This document shows, piece after piece, positions 22,851 through 34,700 of a stretch of 64,000 nucleotides of DNA. Under the pieces are notes generated by a model. The model was given only the letters and a program-made list of their open reading frames with translations, made no database searches and was not told the DNA's origin. Every line of letters begins with the position of its first letter. The first letter of the stretch is position 1. Source of the DNA: Mycoemilia scoparia (lineage: Eukaryota; Kickxellomycota; Kickxellomycetes; Kickxellales; Kickxellaceae). The position numbers were made by a program, and so were the translations under genes. The stretch spans positions 1 through 64,000 of the forward strand of contig JANBPU010000027.1 in assembly GCA_027575805.1 (NCBI GenBank), given 5' to 3'.

Positions 22851-24539
22851 ATGTCTTCAAGCACTGACAACAACAACAGCACTCCATCGACAACTCTTGC
22901 CGATTCATTCCAAGGCTCTTTCCTTGAGTAGGTGTCTTACTTTTCTCTCTCTCTCTAACACCTTGATATGCATGCATTCATCCATCCCTCCAGGATAATA
23001 GGTTTGGTTCCCATGTCTGGAAGGGCGTTTCTCCAAACCAGCTGGGAGCGGATGTGGTAGTGGCTGAGGATACGGACTGTCCTGTTTTCGCAGGGGGTGG
23101 CAGTTGAACCACTTCTCTTGCCAGCACCGGCCCGGTCCTTCTGCAGCTGCCGCACATTCCACCTCTCTTTGCATATGCCTGGGCGCTGTGTACTGCCTGG
23201 CTCTAGTGGGCGCCACTACCCAGCATATCACTATCGCTAATGATAAATGCTATTCTATTCAGTCATGTAAACAGTTACTGATCTTTCTGTTTTTTCTGTT
23301 CTTTGCTGCTCTCTCTTCTGGCCTCTTTTGCCAAACAGACTATACGAGCTTCCTGCCATATCGACCACCACCACCACCGCTGTGAACTCGCCAACTCCTC
23401 TCAGCGCCGATATGTCAAGTCCAAGTAGCGCAAGTGCTTCTACCCTCGCCTTCGATGATGCTTCGTACACACATGATCTGGAGAACAGCTTCTGCAGGGA
23501 CTTTACGTGCTGTGGCCTTACCCTCGATGACCTTCACGATCTTCTCCAGCACTATGAGGAGTGCCACGTCCGCTTCGAGGACGATGAGCAACAGACTGAA
23601 GTTTCCGACAACATTCTCTTTGAGCAAGAATGGTCGGCTACTGACTGCTTTGCTGCAGCTCTTACTGGTGGCGATGTTTCCTCGCTCATTCCTTCCGTTG
23701 GCTCTGGGATCCCCTCGGTTCTCAACAACAATGCAAAGAGCGCTGCTGCCCGCAGGGTCGAGGCTGCCGCACACACACTTTCTGACCTGACTCCTCCGCT
23801 CAGCCCTAGCAACACTGCCTCGTCCTCGCTTGCAAACTCTCCCATCGAGCCCCCTCTCACATTTGACATGCGCAGCACGCTCTTTGGCGGCATGCAGTCC
23901 CGCAAGCGCACAGCCAGCCAAGCTCCATCGCAGTACAACAGCAACAAGCGATTTGCAGCAGCTGGCGGCGCTGCCTGCCAACCCCAAAAGAAGCCATCGG
24001 TACCATCTGTGCTTGACTCTAGCTTCGCGGGATCCATGTCCCTATATGACGATGACATGATTGCGGCTCTTGTTTCTTCAAACGATTCGCTCTTCCTCAC
24101 CCCTGGAACGACGCCAAAATCTGTAACCCCATCTGCACAGAAGCCAGTAAAGAAGCTTCAGCAATCCGGATGTGTTGGCGATGTGCACCTCCCACCAAGC
24201 GTTACTGCCGCCATGGCTGGCGCTGTTGCCGCTGCAGCTGCTGCAAAGTCAAATGGCGTCTCACAAAAGGAAAACAAGCCATATCGCTGCACCGTTCCTG
24301 GCTGCGACAAGGCCTACAAAAACCCCAATGGATTGAAGTACCACAACCTGCATGGACACTGCAATGTCGACTGTGATGCCCAGAATGCCCAGAAGCCATA
24401 CAAATGTCTAGTCCCAGACTGTGGTAAAGCCTACAAGAACCTCAATGGCCTTAAGTACCACGTCCAGCACGCACACTACACAGCAGTCCCCCCATCAACG
24501 CAAGCCAACACTGCTGCCATTAAGACGGCAGTGTTCTAA
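22851..24539 (+). CDS. Sfp1/JAZF1-like C2H2 zinc-finger transcription regulator
   Basis: Two exons, 22851-22927 and 23339-24539, give 425 aa; the intron of 411 nt is long for this window. An atypical N-terminal finger has C78, C83, H97, H102 (FCRDFTCCGLTLDDL then LLQHYEECH). Two C-terminal fingers (about 341-366 and 380-405) carry the AYKNPNGLKYH and AYKNLNGLKYH signature seen in yeast Sfp1 and animal JAZF1. An LTPPLSPSNTASS segment resembles a JAZF1 Ser/Thr/Pro stretch. The middle is Ala/Ser-rich with low-complexity runs. In yeast, Sfp1 controls ribosomal-protein and ribosome-biogenesis genes downstream of TORC1 in the nucleus; the same role here is by family only. It is flanked by 9.3 kb and 7.2 kb without recognised genes, unlike every other gene here. 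Confidence 0.9.
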
Positions 24540-25608
24540 AAGCCATGGCCAATATTGGTATTATTTACTTTCCTTCCTTTCATTGCGGCATGTCATTCAA
24601 ACCGTGTAGAATTATTATAGCACAGCATTCCTTGCCTATTAAGCACAAACACTGCAAACGATTACTTGTGGACGATTAATATGCCCGAAGCTTTTAAGTG
24701 CAAGCTTCTATTTGCCAATCGATCAGGAGCGACGACATCTCTTTACCCTCAGCTCACATATTTCTTCCGATCCAAAATCCCCCTTGATGGCTGATTCGGC
24801 GGCTCCTATAGTATTATATATGGTTTGGAATTGTTTCCATCCCCACCACCCAAAACTTCGTATTTGTATTACTTCTAAAGCCTGATTTTAGGCAGCTATT
24901 TTTATATTACATTATCCTCTTCAAAAGTGCCGCTATGTATTTGTGCTAGCTAATACTGTTATAGCATTTTGGCACCAAAATTTCTTCCCCCTCTTCCCCT
25001 ACTATTATTACCACTACTCTCTGTTTAGTCTATATTCTTTCCCTTATTTTTTTGTAACATCTTGCATCCTATTTTTTCCTTTATGTTAATACAAAAAATC
25101 TATTGCTGAAAAATCTCTAATACTTGTGAATAAGCTTAATGTTGGTTGCTATTCATTTGCTAACCAACATCCTTGAATATGGCAATGCGGCGTATAAAAA
25201 CATTGGCTGTGTATATTGCTTGATAAGAGTCTGAAAATCCCGCCAATGTATATCTTTTTTTGTAGCCGAAGTCTTTCTCAGAACAGCTAAACAGCCATCT
25301 TGCATGTAAATTATTGATGTTTGCCCCTTCTCCACCTTTTAATAAGGCATTTATAAACCTCCTAAGTGTGCTATTTATGTTTATTTAGACTCCCCCCACT
25401 GGGTTGTGTGGGAAAAAGTAATGTAAGCAGTCCTAGCGATAGCAATAGCAATAGCAATAGGTGTAGAGCAGTGACAACAAACGAGGAAAAGCTTAGATAG
25501 GAATTATTTAATAGATTTATTTTTTTCATCAATAGTGTTGTGTTGTTATTGGCGGTGTGATATTGTTGTTGCAGCAGCAGCAGCTCCTTCCATCGCAACG
25601 GCCACCAT

Positions 25609-25634
25609 CACACACACACACACACACACACACA
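25609..25634. repeat. CA dinucleotide microsatellite
   Basis: Uninterrupted CA repeat in the gene-poor region. Confidence 0.95.
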
Positions 25635-26535
25635 ATTGCTACTGCCACTAATACTGTTATTTGAAATAGGACATACGCAAGAGTCTAGGATCCTGTGCAT
25701 CAAAAACGCTATCATTGCTTGTATTTCCGATTACTGCAACGATTAGTTGTGGTATTAGAAGTAACAATGGCAGTGAACGCAAAGCTAAGAAAAATATGTA
25801 TAGACAAGACAATAATAAGGACACAAACCACTCACAAACTCTGGATCATGTATAAATCTGAGTTGGAGCCACTCAACTGACTGCCCACTGGTATGAAACC
25901 AAAAGCAGTCCTTTCCAGCATTCTGTCCGATGCTTTGTTCAATCAGTTCTCTGGAATGTGTGGACTGGGCTGGCATAGAGATGATGTGCTTAGCCAAACA
26001 TGACCGACCATTCAAGCTTAAAGGTATGGAGTATTTGCGAAAGCCAAGCAATAGTTTTATACCGAAGTATGCCATGTAAGAAATGCGAATTCGATTGGAT
26101 GCTATGCACATGGTGGGTAAGCCAGTCAATCAAACGAACGGAGGCAGGAAGGAAGGAGTCGACAGACACAAGCAAGAACAATGGCCGTGTATACTGGACC
26201 AATATTTTGCATGAATAGGCATGCATGTGCATGGATGGCGCCGCTTCTATGCATTTTCTTGTCTGCGAGGCTGGTTTGAAGTCACCACCAACCGACAACT
26301 CAGCCCAACAATGGCCCAAAGTCTTGTATTCCCGTTCGATATCCATAAACACACGCCGCTCTCCCACCACCATCGCCATTGTTGCTGTCAAAATCCCAAT
26401 TCAATTTACTCCTGTCTTGTATGTGGATGCAAAACCGTGGGTGGTTTGCAACAAATTCGCTGTATGTAAAAAGTAAGAATATCCTGCTTCTCTATTATTT
26501 TTACACGTACTCATGCACTCAGACTTTCTCATGCA

Positions 26536-26557
26536 ATACATACATACATACATACAT
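26536..26557. repeat. ATAC tetranucleotide microsatellite
   Basis: About five tandem ATAC/CATA units. Confidence 0.95.
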
Positions 26558-28676
26558 GCAAATTCCACGGCGACCCATATGAAAAATGCGGCAAATCAGC
26601 ACTTTGAAGCATAGGAGTATGTCTGGCAACACCGCAATTCTTTGAAATTTCTGGCAGCATGTGTTTAGAAAAGGCTGCCAAGAGAGACAACCAAATAGTG
26701 CAAAGTGGCACCATCTGCCATCATACAATACAGGCACGCACTATTATCCCTAATTGTTTGGCTGCATATGATTTTTTAATACTAACGGGTCTTTTTTCTT
26801 TTCTCCCTCCCTCTCGCTCATTGTCTACTTGTCAATCTGTCCGTTGCTAGATGTTTGTAACCTGTACTTGCGTACCATTTATCTTTTTGAATCAAACAGA
26901 ATCATGGCTTATCATCAACTATTCTGTAAATGTCTTCGGAAGAAGGAGGTGGGACATCAGCCGTAGTAGTAGTAACCATTTGACCATCTCTGCGGCGCCA
27001 TGTGTATTAACTAACCAAATCCTTTTTTACAATACAAATAAATGATTCAAATATGCCTCAAATTATACAAAACCCCATGTAGCAAAGAGTCGTGAGAAAA
27101 TCCATCATCTTCATGTACACATCTTGGTCCATGATATGATACTAAAGATATGCCATGTATGATGTTTTATTGATGTAATAACTCATAATCTACTTTATGA
27201 TATTAACAGCGCCTTCAACTGCATAAATCGCAGACAATGGTGTATCGGGCAGAGCGATATGAGTGTATGTGAATTGGTCCAATCAGCTATGGTGGCCAGA
27301 TTTACTTGAGGACATTTCCTGTGGCTCTTAAAATGCAAAAAAAAACAATATAATAAAACATTGCAAATCTATTGGCATTACTCTGGTGCTTCTATTGGAG
27401 TTATTATTAACAAGACTCTCTAAAGCAATTCGACAATACGTTCTCACATATGGCCAGATTTCACCAAGCCTTAGGCAAAATGGGTCCCCAGGAGTAGTTG
27501 AATACAAAATGGCTGGTGTGATTGGGCTAAAATCTGATGGGAGGACTCATTTCTGCCTACAACATGCTTGATCCTAAGTGAAATTTTGCCATATACATAT
27601 GGATTGGTATGCTTTATTTATGGTCCATGAATACATTTATTGGCATCCTATAATATCAAATATGCAAAAGGAGGCTCACAAATAATAATAATAATAACAA
27701 CAACAATAATAACGATAATGGCCAATTCTTTTCTCAAATGCATATGCTTTGCATAACTTGCCCCAACAAAGCACAGGAATCGCTGAGGTACCACCTACCT
27801 CTATTTAAAATCAAAACAATTGTTATATCGCTCACCAGTTGCTCTACTACTGTTACAAATTACTTTGCAAAAGCCATGCCAAATGTAAATCGACAACAAC
27901 AGTAGTTGAGTACCCTGAAGTTCTTGTGTGAATGGATATCTTGGTAACACACAAATACTCTATTTTATTTATTACTATACCTAATGGTGTTTTTCGCCTT
28001 TTTTCTTTTTATTATTCCTCACTCTATTATCATCATTATCATTATTATTATTATTATTGTACTCAACTTTAATGTATGTCTGTGTGTGTTGTACACAGTA
28101 TTGATCAGTATGCAGTAAATAATCAATAAAATATGTGACCATTACTTTTAAAATGTCCCTTTTCTTGGCCCGCATCTTTGAAAAATAAAACCAATTGCAT
28201 TACAAACCAGAAATCTATATGCACACACATACAATAATTTCACACTACATTATTTTTTTCTCCTGAGAGAGAGAGATATATATATATATATACAATTCTT
28301 AAGCAGTCGTGGTATTTATAATCTGCAAAAAAACAGTAATTATAGGACTAAAATTCCAGTAGCATAGACAGTGACAGCATTAAAAATTACTACCTTATAT
28401 ATAAGTATCTTTACTATCATTTCTATTATTCTTTTATTATAATTATAATTATAATTGCTATTGTTTAGCAATTTGGGAATGATTTCTTGTTTCTATAAAT
28501 TCCAAGAAGCAAATCAAGATTTTGATTGTTTAGCACAAAACATCTTTTGTATAAAGACAAAAAGAGAAAGAGATACACAAGTTGTTCTGCCGACTTGGAA
28601 TATAAACTAAAAACCACAGTATGCCAAAAGTTCACAGAGTCTTCTGGTCAGATAAACAGCATAGTCAACACACATA

Positions 28677-28808
28677 CATATGGGTAATGATCTTTGAAGG
28701 GCTAAAGGCAGAGAAACAGTATACATGATGATATGGGCTGGCCAATATGCATAGCGAAGCTGATCTACTAGTAAAAATTAGTAGCCCTTTAAAAATAACG
28801 ATCTATAT
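28677..28808. mobile_element. MITE-like element, copy C
   Basis: The left end CATATGGGTAATGATCTTTG continues into AAGGGCTAAA. The right end TTAGTAGCCCTTTAAAAATA continues into ACGATCTATAT. It shares the subterminal CTACTAGTAAAA word with copies B2 and E. Ends abut TA. It is non-coding and about 132 bp. Confidence 0.8.
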
Positions 28809-30050
28809 CCCTTTACCCCATATTTCCATATTTATTTACGAATGTGGAATTGTTGAGTACAAATGATTTGTTGTTATTGCATACCCAGTAATGTAGTTAA
28901 CAAAGTGATTGTACGTTTGTGTGTGTATGTGTTAAACATGTTTCTTTCTAGTTGCTTGTTGTTTTGTAAATGCGTATATATTGTCGCTCTTGACTGTTTT
29001 TGGGCATAAGGAGGCGCTTTGGTTGTATATCTGTTAGGGTGGCCAAATTAAAGACATAATTGGCATGCGCTGGGTGATATGAGTTTGCCACAGCATAACC
29101 AAGCTTACTTGCAACTTTTGGCCTCTCCACCTTTGCCACCGATCCTCTTTGTTGCATTATAGACTAGTTCTCTGTACACGCACATTCGAGCTAACAAGTG
29201 CAATTTCATGACAGATGCTTGTTGTGTAGTAGAGCCAGAGCCCTTCTCCATAAGGCAGATCCAAATCATAAAGATCCATTCCACTTTCTATACCGATTTG
29301 CTGCAGCCTGTGCATAGACCTGATCTAACTTGCATGTTACACCCCAAAGGTAATTTAGATCTAATAAAAAATCCAAGCCCATGACAGATTTATTACAAAG
29401 CCAGGCCCCAAAAATGTGTTCATCATAATATGATTTTCTCCTTTTTGTCTGGCAATTACAGCAATTGGCTTGGAATCTTTGCTTGGGCCAGAAGTTAGGC
29501 TAGAACGGAATATTTTGTACTTTGGTGTCTAAGCCACACATACACAACCTGTAAATGTCATTGATTGAGTGTGTATCTAAATCTATTCTCACACTCATAT
29601 GTGTGTGCGTGTGTGTGTACTATGAAGATCAACACAGTAACTTCATGGATATACAAATATCCTCTAAAATCGACAGAGACCTGTGGACGATTTCCACTCC
29701 AAAGAGAAAGAGAGAGTGAGTATGTGTATGAGATATATATTGGTTTTTATAGCTTTAAAGCCTAGTTTTGCCGAATTCCGAGTAACCCAAAATCCCACCA
29801 TCCTATGAATAGCCGCTGTCATGATATATCCATGATCTCGTTGACCCAGTAGCATCAGTAGACCAGAAACGATGTCCCATGTTTTGTCTCTACTGTAGCG
29901 GCGATCTGAATTTGTGGTCTGGGCTCGGTCGGACATACACTCAACAATATTATCCGCATTGGTGGTGCCTGTGTGTATTTTTGACACGAAGGCATGGATC
30001 ATCAGCAGACAGCAAAGACCGAGAAACTAGTTTTCTACTCAACATGAAGC

Positions 30051-30091
<41 letters not shown>
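30051..30091. repeat. ACT trinucleotide microsatellite
   Basis: Uninterrupted CTA/ACT repeat, about 13 units. Confidence 0.97.
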
Positions 30092-30496
30092 GCTACTCAC
30101 ACACCACGCTCTTGCTATACATTATAGACAGACCCCACTCTCAGCCCAATTGGTTGGGCTTTGCCTATCCTTTTCCAACCAGACATACATATACCATTCG
30201 CCCCCAAAAAAAGTCTGCAGATCAATGGGCTATGCAAATCCCTCACTTAAAATTTCACGATGTTTTGTGGCCAGAGCAGGTTTGTAGATCCCCATGGCTG
30301 GTATCAGGGGAACAGAAATTACGATCTGAGCCTTGACTAATAAAAGAGCGAGATCAGGGCTATTTATAATAATGCACTACTGGGGCGACCAATACGGAGT
30401 TTGCCGATTGACTTTCTGGTCTGCTTTCTCTATTGTGAGAGGTGGGTACGAGTTGATTATGGCGGGTGTGGTGACAATAGGATGTTGTGCTGGCAT

Positions 30497-30497
<1 letters not shown>

Positions 30498-30530
<33 letters not shown>
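30498..30530. repeat. GAT trinucleotide microsatellite
   Basis: Eleven uninterrupted GAT units. Confidence 0.97.
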
Positions 30531-30532
<2 letters not shown>

Positions 30533-31660
30533 GGGACATTGTCTCCTTTCCTGGATCGAAAATGCGGTTCTTTCACGCCTTTTATTTCGGTTGGTTGCGT
30601 GTATGTTGGCGCACGCGTAATATCTAATTGGACGCCAGGTCGGTGCGTATCATTATTGAAATGCTTGTCTGGAGGTTTAATATGCTTGTATCTAATAAAG
30701 CTCGGACGTCTTTTTGATCCGACCATAAATTTGCGTTTGCGGGGATTAGTTTATTCAGGCTATTTCTCCAGACATATATTTTTTCTTTGCTAGACATAAG
30801 CACAGCCATGACGTGTGGCGAGACTACACACAAAAAATGTTCTGTGCCAGTGGACACCGGTTCCTTTGATTTTGCGTTTATTTGGATCCGAAGTTTTCTA
30901 TGTTTTGGCACGGCTTCAAGTTACACATGCTCATGTTCAATTTTGGTCATATCGGAATCGGTGATGACTAGATTAGATTTTGCTGCCAATGACGCAGCTG
31001 GATTTGCTTTGATGGCAATGGTGATCTCAGGGGGCGGGCGCAGAGATTGATCTTGTACAACAGTAATAAGAGAAAGCTGCCTAGTGGTTGATCTGAAATA
31101 TGTATTCTCTGTGTAGGAATCGATGCATTTGACTGTATGGCCCTGGCTATTACCAGGATCATTTAGCAGCGGCACACCTACGACTTTAGCAGAGGTCAAG
31201 GTCTAAATGCGTCTAATATTATTCCAGGTTTGTTTCTATGAAGCCATGTCGCCATTGAAAAGTGCTGTTTTAATACGAGCTTGTCATAAACTTGGATACA
31301 GTTTCATCAAATCCCCAGTGGCAAAGTTCTGTGGACATTGCAATTATTTTGTAATGAATTTATCCAGGCTATTGTTGTACACATAAAAAATAATTCAAAA
31401 GGGACATGTTTATTGTTTGTTATTGGACTGGGACCCACTGCGATTATTTATAGTGAGCTGGACAGACCAAAATCAGGTTTGGTGTGCCATTGGATATGGA
31501 TTTGTGTATCGAGATTATTAGTGCCACACAATAAATAAAATCCAGGTTAGATCATGTGAACAGTGTAGTGTAGTGGTGTCACTTTGCGATGATGATGATG
31601 TGTGTATGCTGCCAAACTGTAAATATTTGTTAATTTTATATTTTATAAAACAATTGGACA

Positions 31661-31680
31661 AAAATAAATAAATAAATAAA
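31661..31680. repeat. AAAT tetranucleotide repeat
   Basis: About five AAAT units about 85 bp beyond the URA2 stop, in its 3' flank. Confidence 0.9.
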
Positions 31681-31764
31681 ACTCTATGGATAAACTAACA
31701 TAGGTAGGTAGTATCAAATAAAATAGTTACATCTGGATCTGAGTAGTGCAAATTTAGACGTATT

Positions 31765-34700
31765 TTAGAGTGTGTGGTTCATGACAAGCATCAACAGGGC
31801 CATGCGAACAAACATTCCATAGCGCATCTGGCGGAAATAGGCGGCTCTGGGGTCGGTGTCAACATTGCTGCTGATCTCATTGATGCGAGGAAGTGGGTGC
31901 ATAACAATCATGTTGGGCTTGCACTTGCGCATTGTGTTGTTGTCAATGACAAAGGAATCCTTGACCTTCTCATATTCGGCAGGGTCAGTGAAGCGTTCCT
32001 TTTGTACACGGGTGACATAGAGAACATCGGTGTTGTCAAGAATCTCATCGTTGAGCTCAGTGTACTCATTGATAACAACATGAGGGCCACGCTGCATGAT
32101 GCTTTCCTTGATGTAGTCGGGCATGCCAAGTCCAGCAGGGGCAACAAAGTTGAGCTTGACCTTATGTTCAGCGAGAACACTGGCAAGAGAGTGGACAGTG
32201 CGGCCATTGTGAAGATCACCGATCATGGTGATGGTCAAGCCATTGATGGTGCCGAGTTCCTCACGAATAGTAAAGGCATCAAGCATAGCCTGAGTGGGGT
32301 GTTCGCCAGTTCCATCACCTGCGTTGATAACTGGGACATTGGAGTTTTTGGCAACTCTCTCGACCATGCCAGCCTCTGGGTGGCGCAAGACAATGCATTC
32401 GGAGTATGATCCAAAGGCGCGGACAGTGTCTTCTGCAGACTCTCCCTTGGCAATAGATGAGTTGTCGCTGTTGGCCGTGACAACCTGACCACCCAGACGC
32501 ATCATGGCTGCCTGGAAGGAGGCAAGTGTCCGGGAAGACGGCTCGTAGAAGACTGCAGCCATGTGCCGACCCTTGAGAAGAGGAATGCGTCCGTGCCTTT
32601 CGACCTGGATGCGGATCTCTTGGGCAATGGCAAACAGGAGGTGAAGGTCCTTGCGGTTGAATTGGCGAACAGAGAGGATGTGCTTCATGTAGAATGGGTT
32701 GGGGCCACCGTGGCGAGCAAAGACATCGCTAAGAGAGTTTTCGACCATGTTGAGGTTGAGGGGAGTGGCACCTTGCTTGACGCCATATCTCTTGGCGATA
32801 GGCTCGTCAACCTTATTGGCAGATGCAGCGGTCTCTGGTGCAGTGATCACAGTGGAAGGTGGGGCTGTAGCAGCAATGAATGTGTCTTCAGCAATGCTAG
32901 ATGAGAGACTGATGCGGCGTGGTGCGAGGCGAGAGGAAGCAGCAGCACGTTCGTATTGGGTGTGGACGAAGGGTGAGAGACCATCAATACCAACGCCAGT
33001 GAGTACTTCCTTGCGGCTTGGTCCGGAGCTCAGTGTGCGGTAGTTGGCGGATTGCTCTCGGCCAGTTGGACCATCATCAGATCCATAGAACTTGTTGTCA
33101 AGGAACAAAGTCTTGTTGCGAAGGACGACACGGTGGACAAATCCACTGAGGCTCTCAACAGCCTTGCTTGGGAACCACTTTGAGTCAGGGTGACGCTCGG
33201 TGATCTTCTGGTTGCGATCAAGGTGAACCTCAACATAGGTATCAGATTGCTCGCCAAGGTTAAAGATGCGACGTGGGTTGGTGCTGAAGCGGAGTACAAC
33301 GTCATCGACAGTGAGGCGCTTCTGGGCAACAGCAGTGAGGAGAAGTGGAAGTGCCAATGCATAACCAACAGCTCCATCAGCATTGTTGGACAATGCGTTG
33401 GGAAGGGTACCGATAGAGAAACAGTCAATTTCCTCAAGGTTATCCCACATGGCTTCAGCTTCCCTCTCAGTGAGCAACTGGCGACCACCATCCAATGCGG
33501 ATCCACCAGTCTTCTCTTTGGTAACGAAGAGGGTGAACACAGAGATGTCACAAGTGACTGGAAGGCCCTTGTCTCTGCTCTGGCGGATGAGATCAAGATC
33601 TTCAATGCTGTGAATGTCTGTTACGTGGATCGAGCGGTTGTGGATCCAAGCCATCAAAAGGACAGATGCAAGGTCGTTTCCACTGGCATCGGTGATGATA
33701 GGGCTGGTCTCAGGCCATTCCTTGATCTGTTTTCCAACTGTGTCATACTTGTCAATATAAGTGGACAAGCGCTTGTTGAATGAGATGAACAGGACTGGGC
33801 CTTCGTTGGAGAGATCCTGGATCTTGGAAGCATTGTCTTCACTGGCAACGGTTCCGATCTTGTAGTCAACAAAGGAGTTTCCATTAGTAACCGATTTGAG
33901 CATGACAAGAGTGTGGTCGTCAGTAGCAGAGAAGTCGACAGTGTTTGGAGAAACAACAATCTCAGTAAAGCCAGCACAGACAGCAGACTTGGTTGCATTG
34001 AGGAATTTCTGGGAATTGTTGACATTGGCAAAGAGAGACCCAATGTTTACCAAACCTGGCAAGACAACAGTGCGGTGGGAAGAAATGTAGTCAAGGTTAG
34101 CGATCTCCCACTTCTTGGGGTTGTAGCGAGCAATTGCTTCAATGAAGATCTTGGCACATTTGATGTTGGTAATGAGGGGAACAGAGTAGTCAATGGCCAT
34201 GCGACGAGACTTGTAGCCTGCACTAACATAGCTGGATGGGCGACGGTAGCGGTTCTTGGATGGCAAGTTGATGTACATATCGATCAAGTTGTTGGCAAGG
34301 TACTGCTGAAGGCTGTATTCTTCTATCTGTGACTCAGCATCAAGGGTCTTGACAGGAATGTTGTGCTCCTGGATGAAGTCAGCAGTTCCGCTAGTGGCAA
34401 ATATCTTGAATCCCATTTGGTGGAGGAGCTTGATGGATGGGAGCAATTCCTGCTTTTCCTTGAAAGAACCAATGGAGAACAAGATGTTCTTTTCGGGGAC
34501 GCGGAAGCCAGTGGCAACAAGGGCTTTGAGGTAGGCGTCATACTTGTCACGACCAAAGGCAGCGACTTCACCAGTAGAAGCCATCTCTACACCAAGGAGA
34601 GGATCGGCGCCAAGAAGACGGCTGAAACTGAACTGAGGAACCTTGACACCAACGTAGCTTAGGCGCTTGCCAGCGTTGGGGTATGGAACAACAGGAAGTC

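Larger units (their letters stand above)
24540..31764. other. 7.2-kb gene-poor region downstream of the SFP1-like gene
   Basis: No coding sequence recognised. It contains CA, ATAC, AAT, TA, ACT and GAT microsatellites and one MITE-like element (28677-28808). Overlapping minus-strand frames near 30.6-31.2 kb (for example KSNLVITDSDMTKIEHEHV) look protein-like in part but could not be joined or identified. About the last 100 bp, with an AAAT repeat, are probably the URA2 3' flank. Confidence 0.5.

Noticed and set aside
30624..31199. Continuous minus-strand gene downstream of the SFP1-like gene
   Set aside because: Two successive frames look protein-like, but a stop codon and frame change separate them with no credible intron between, and no family was recognised.
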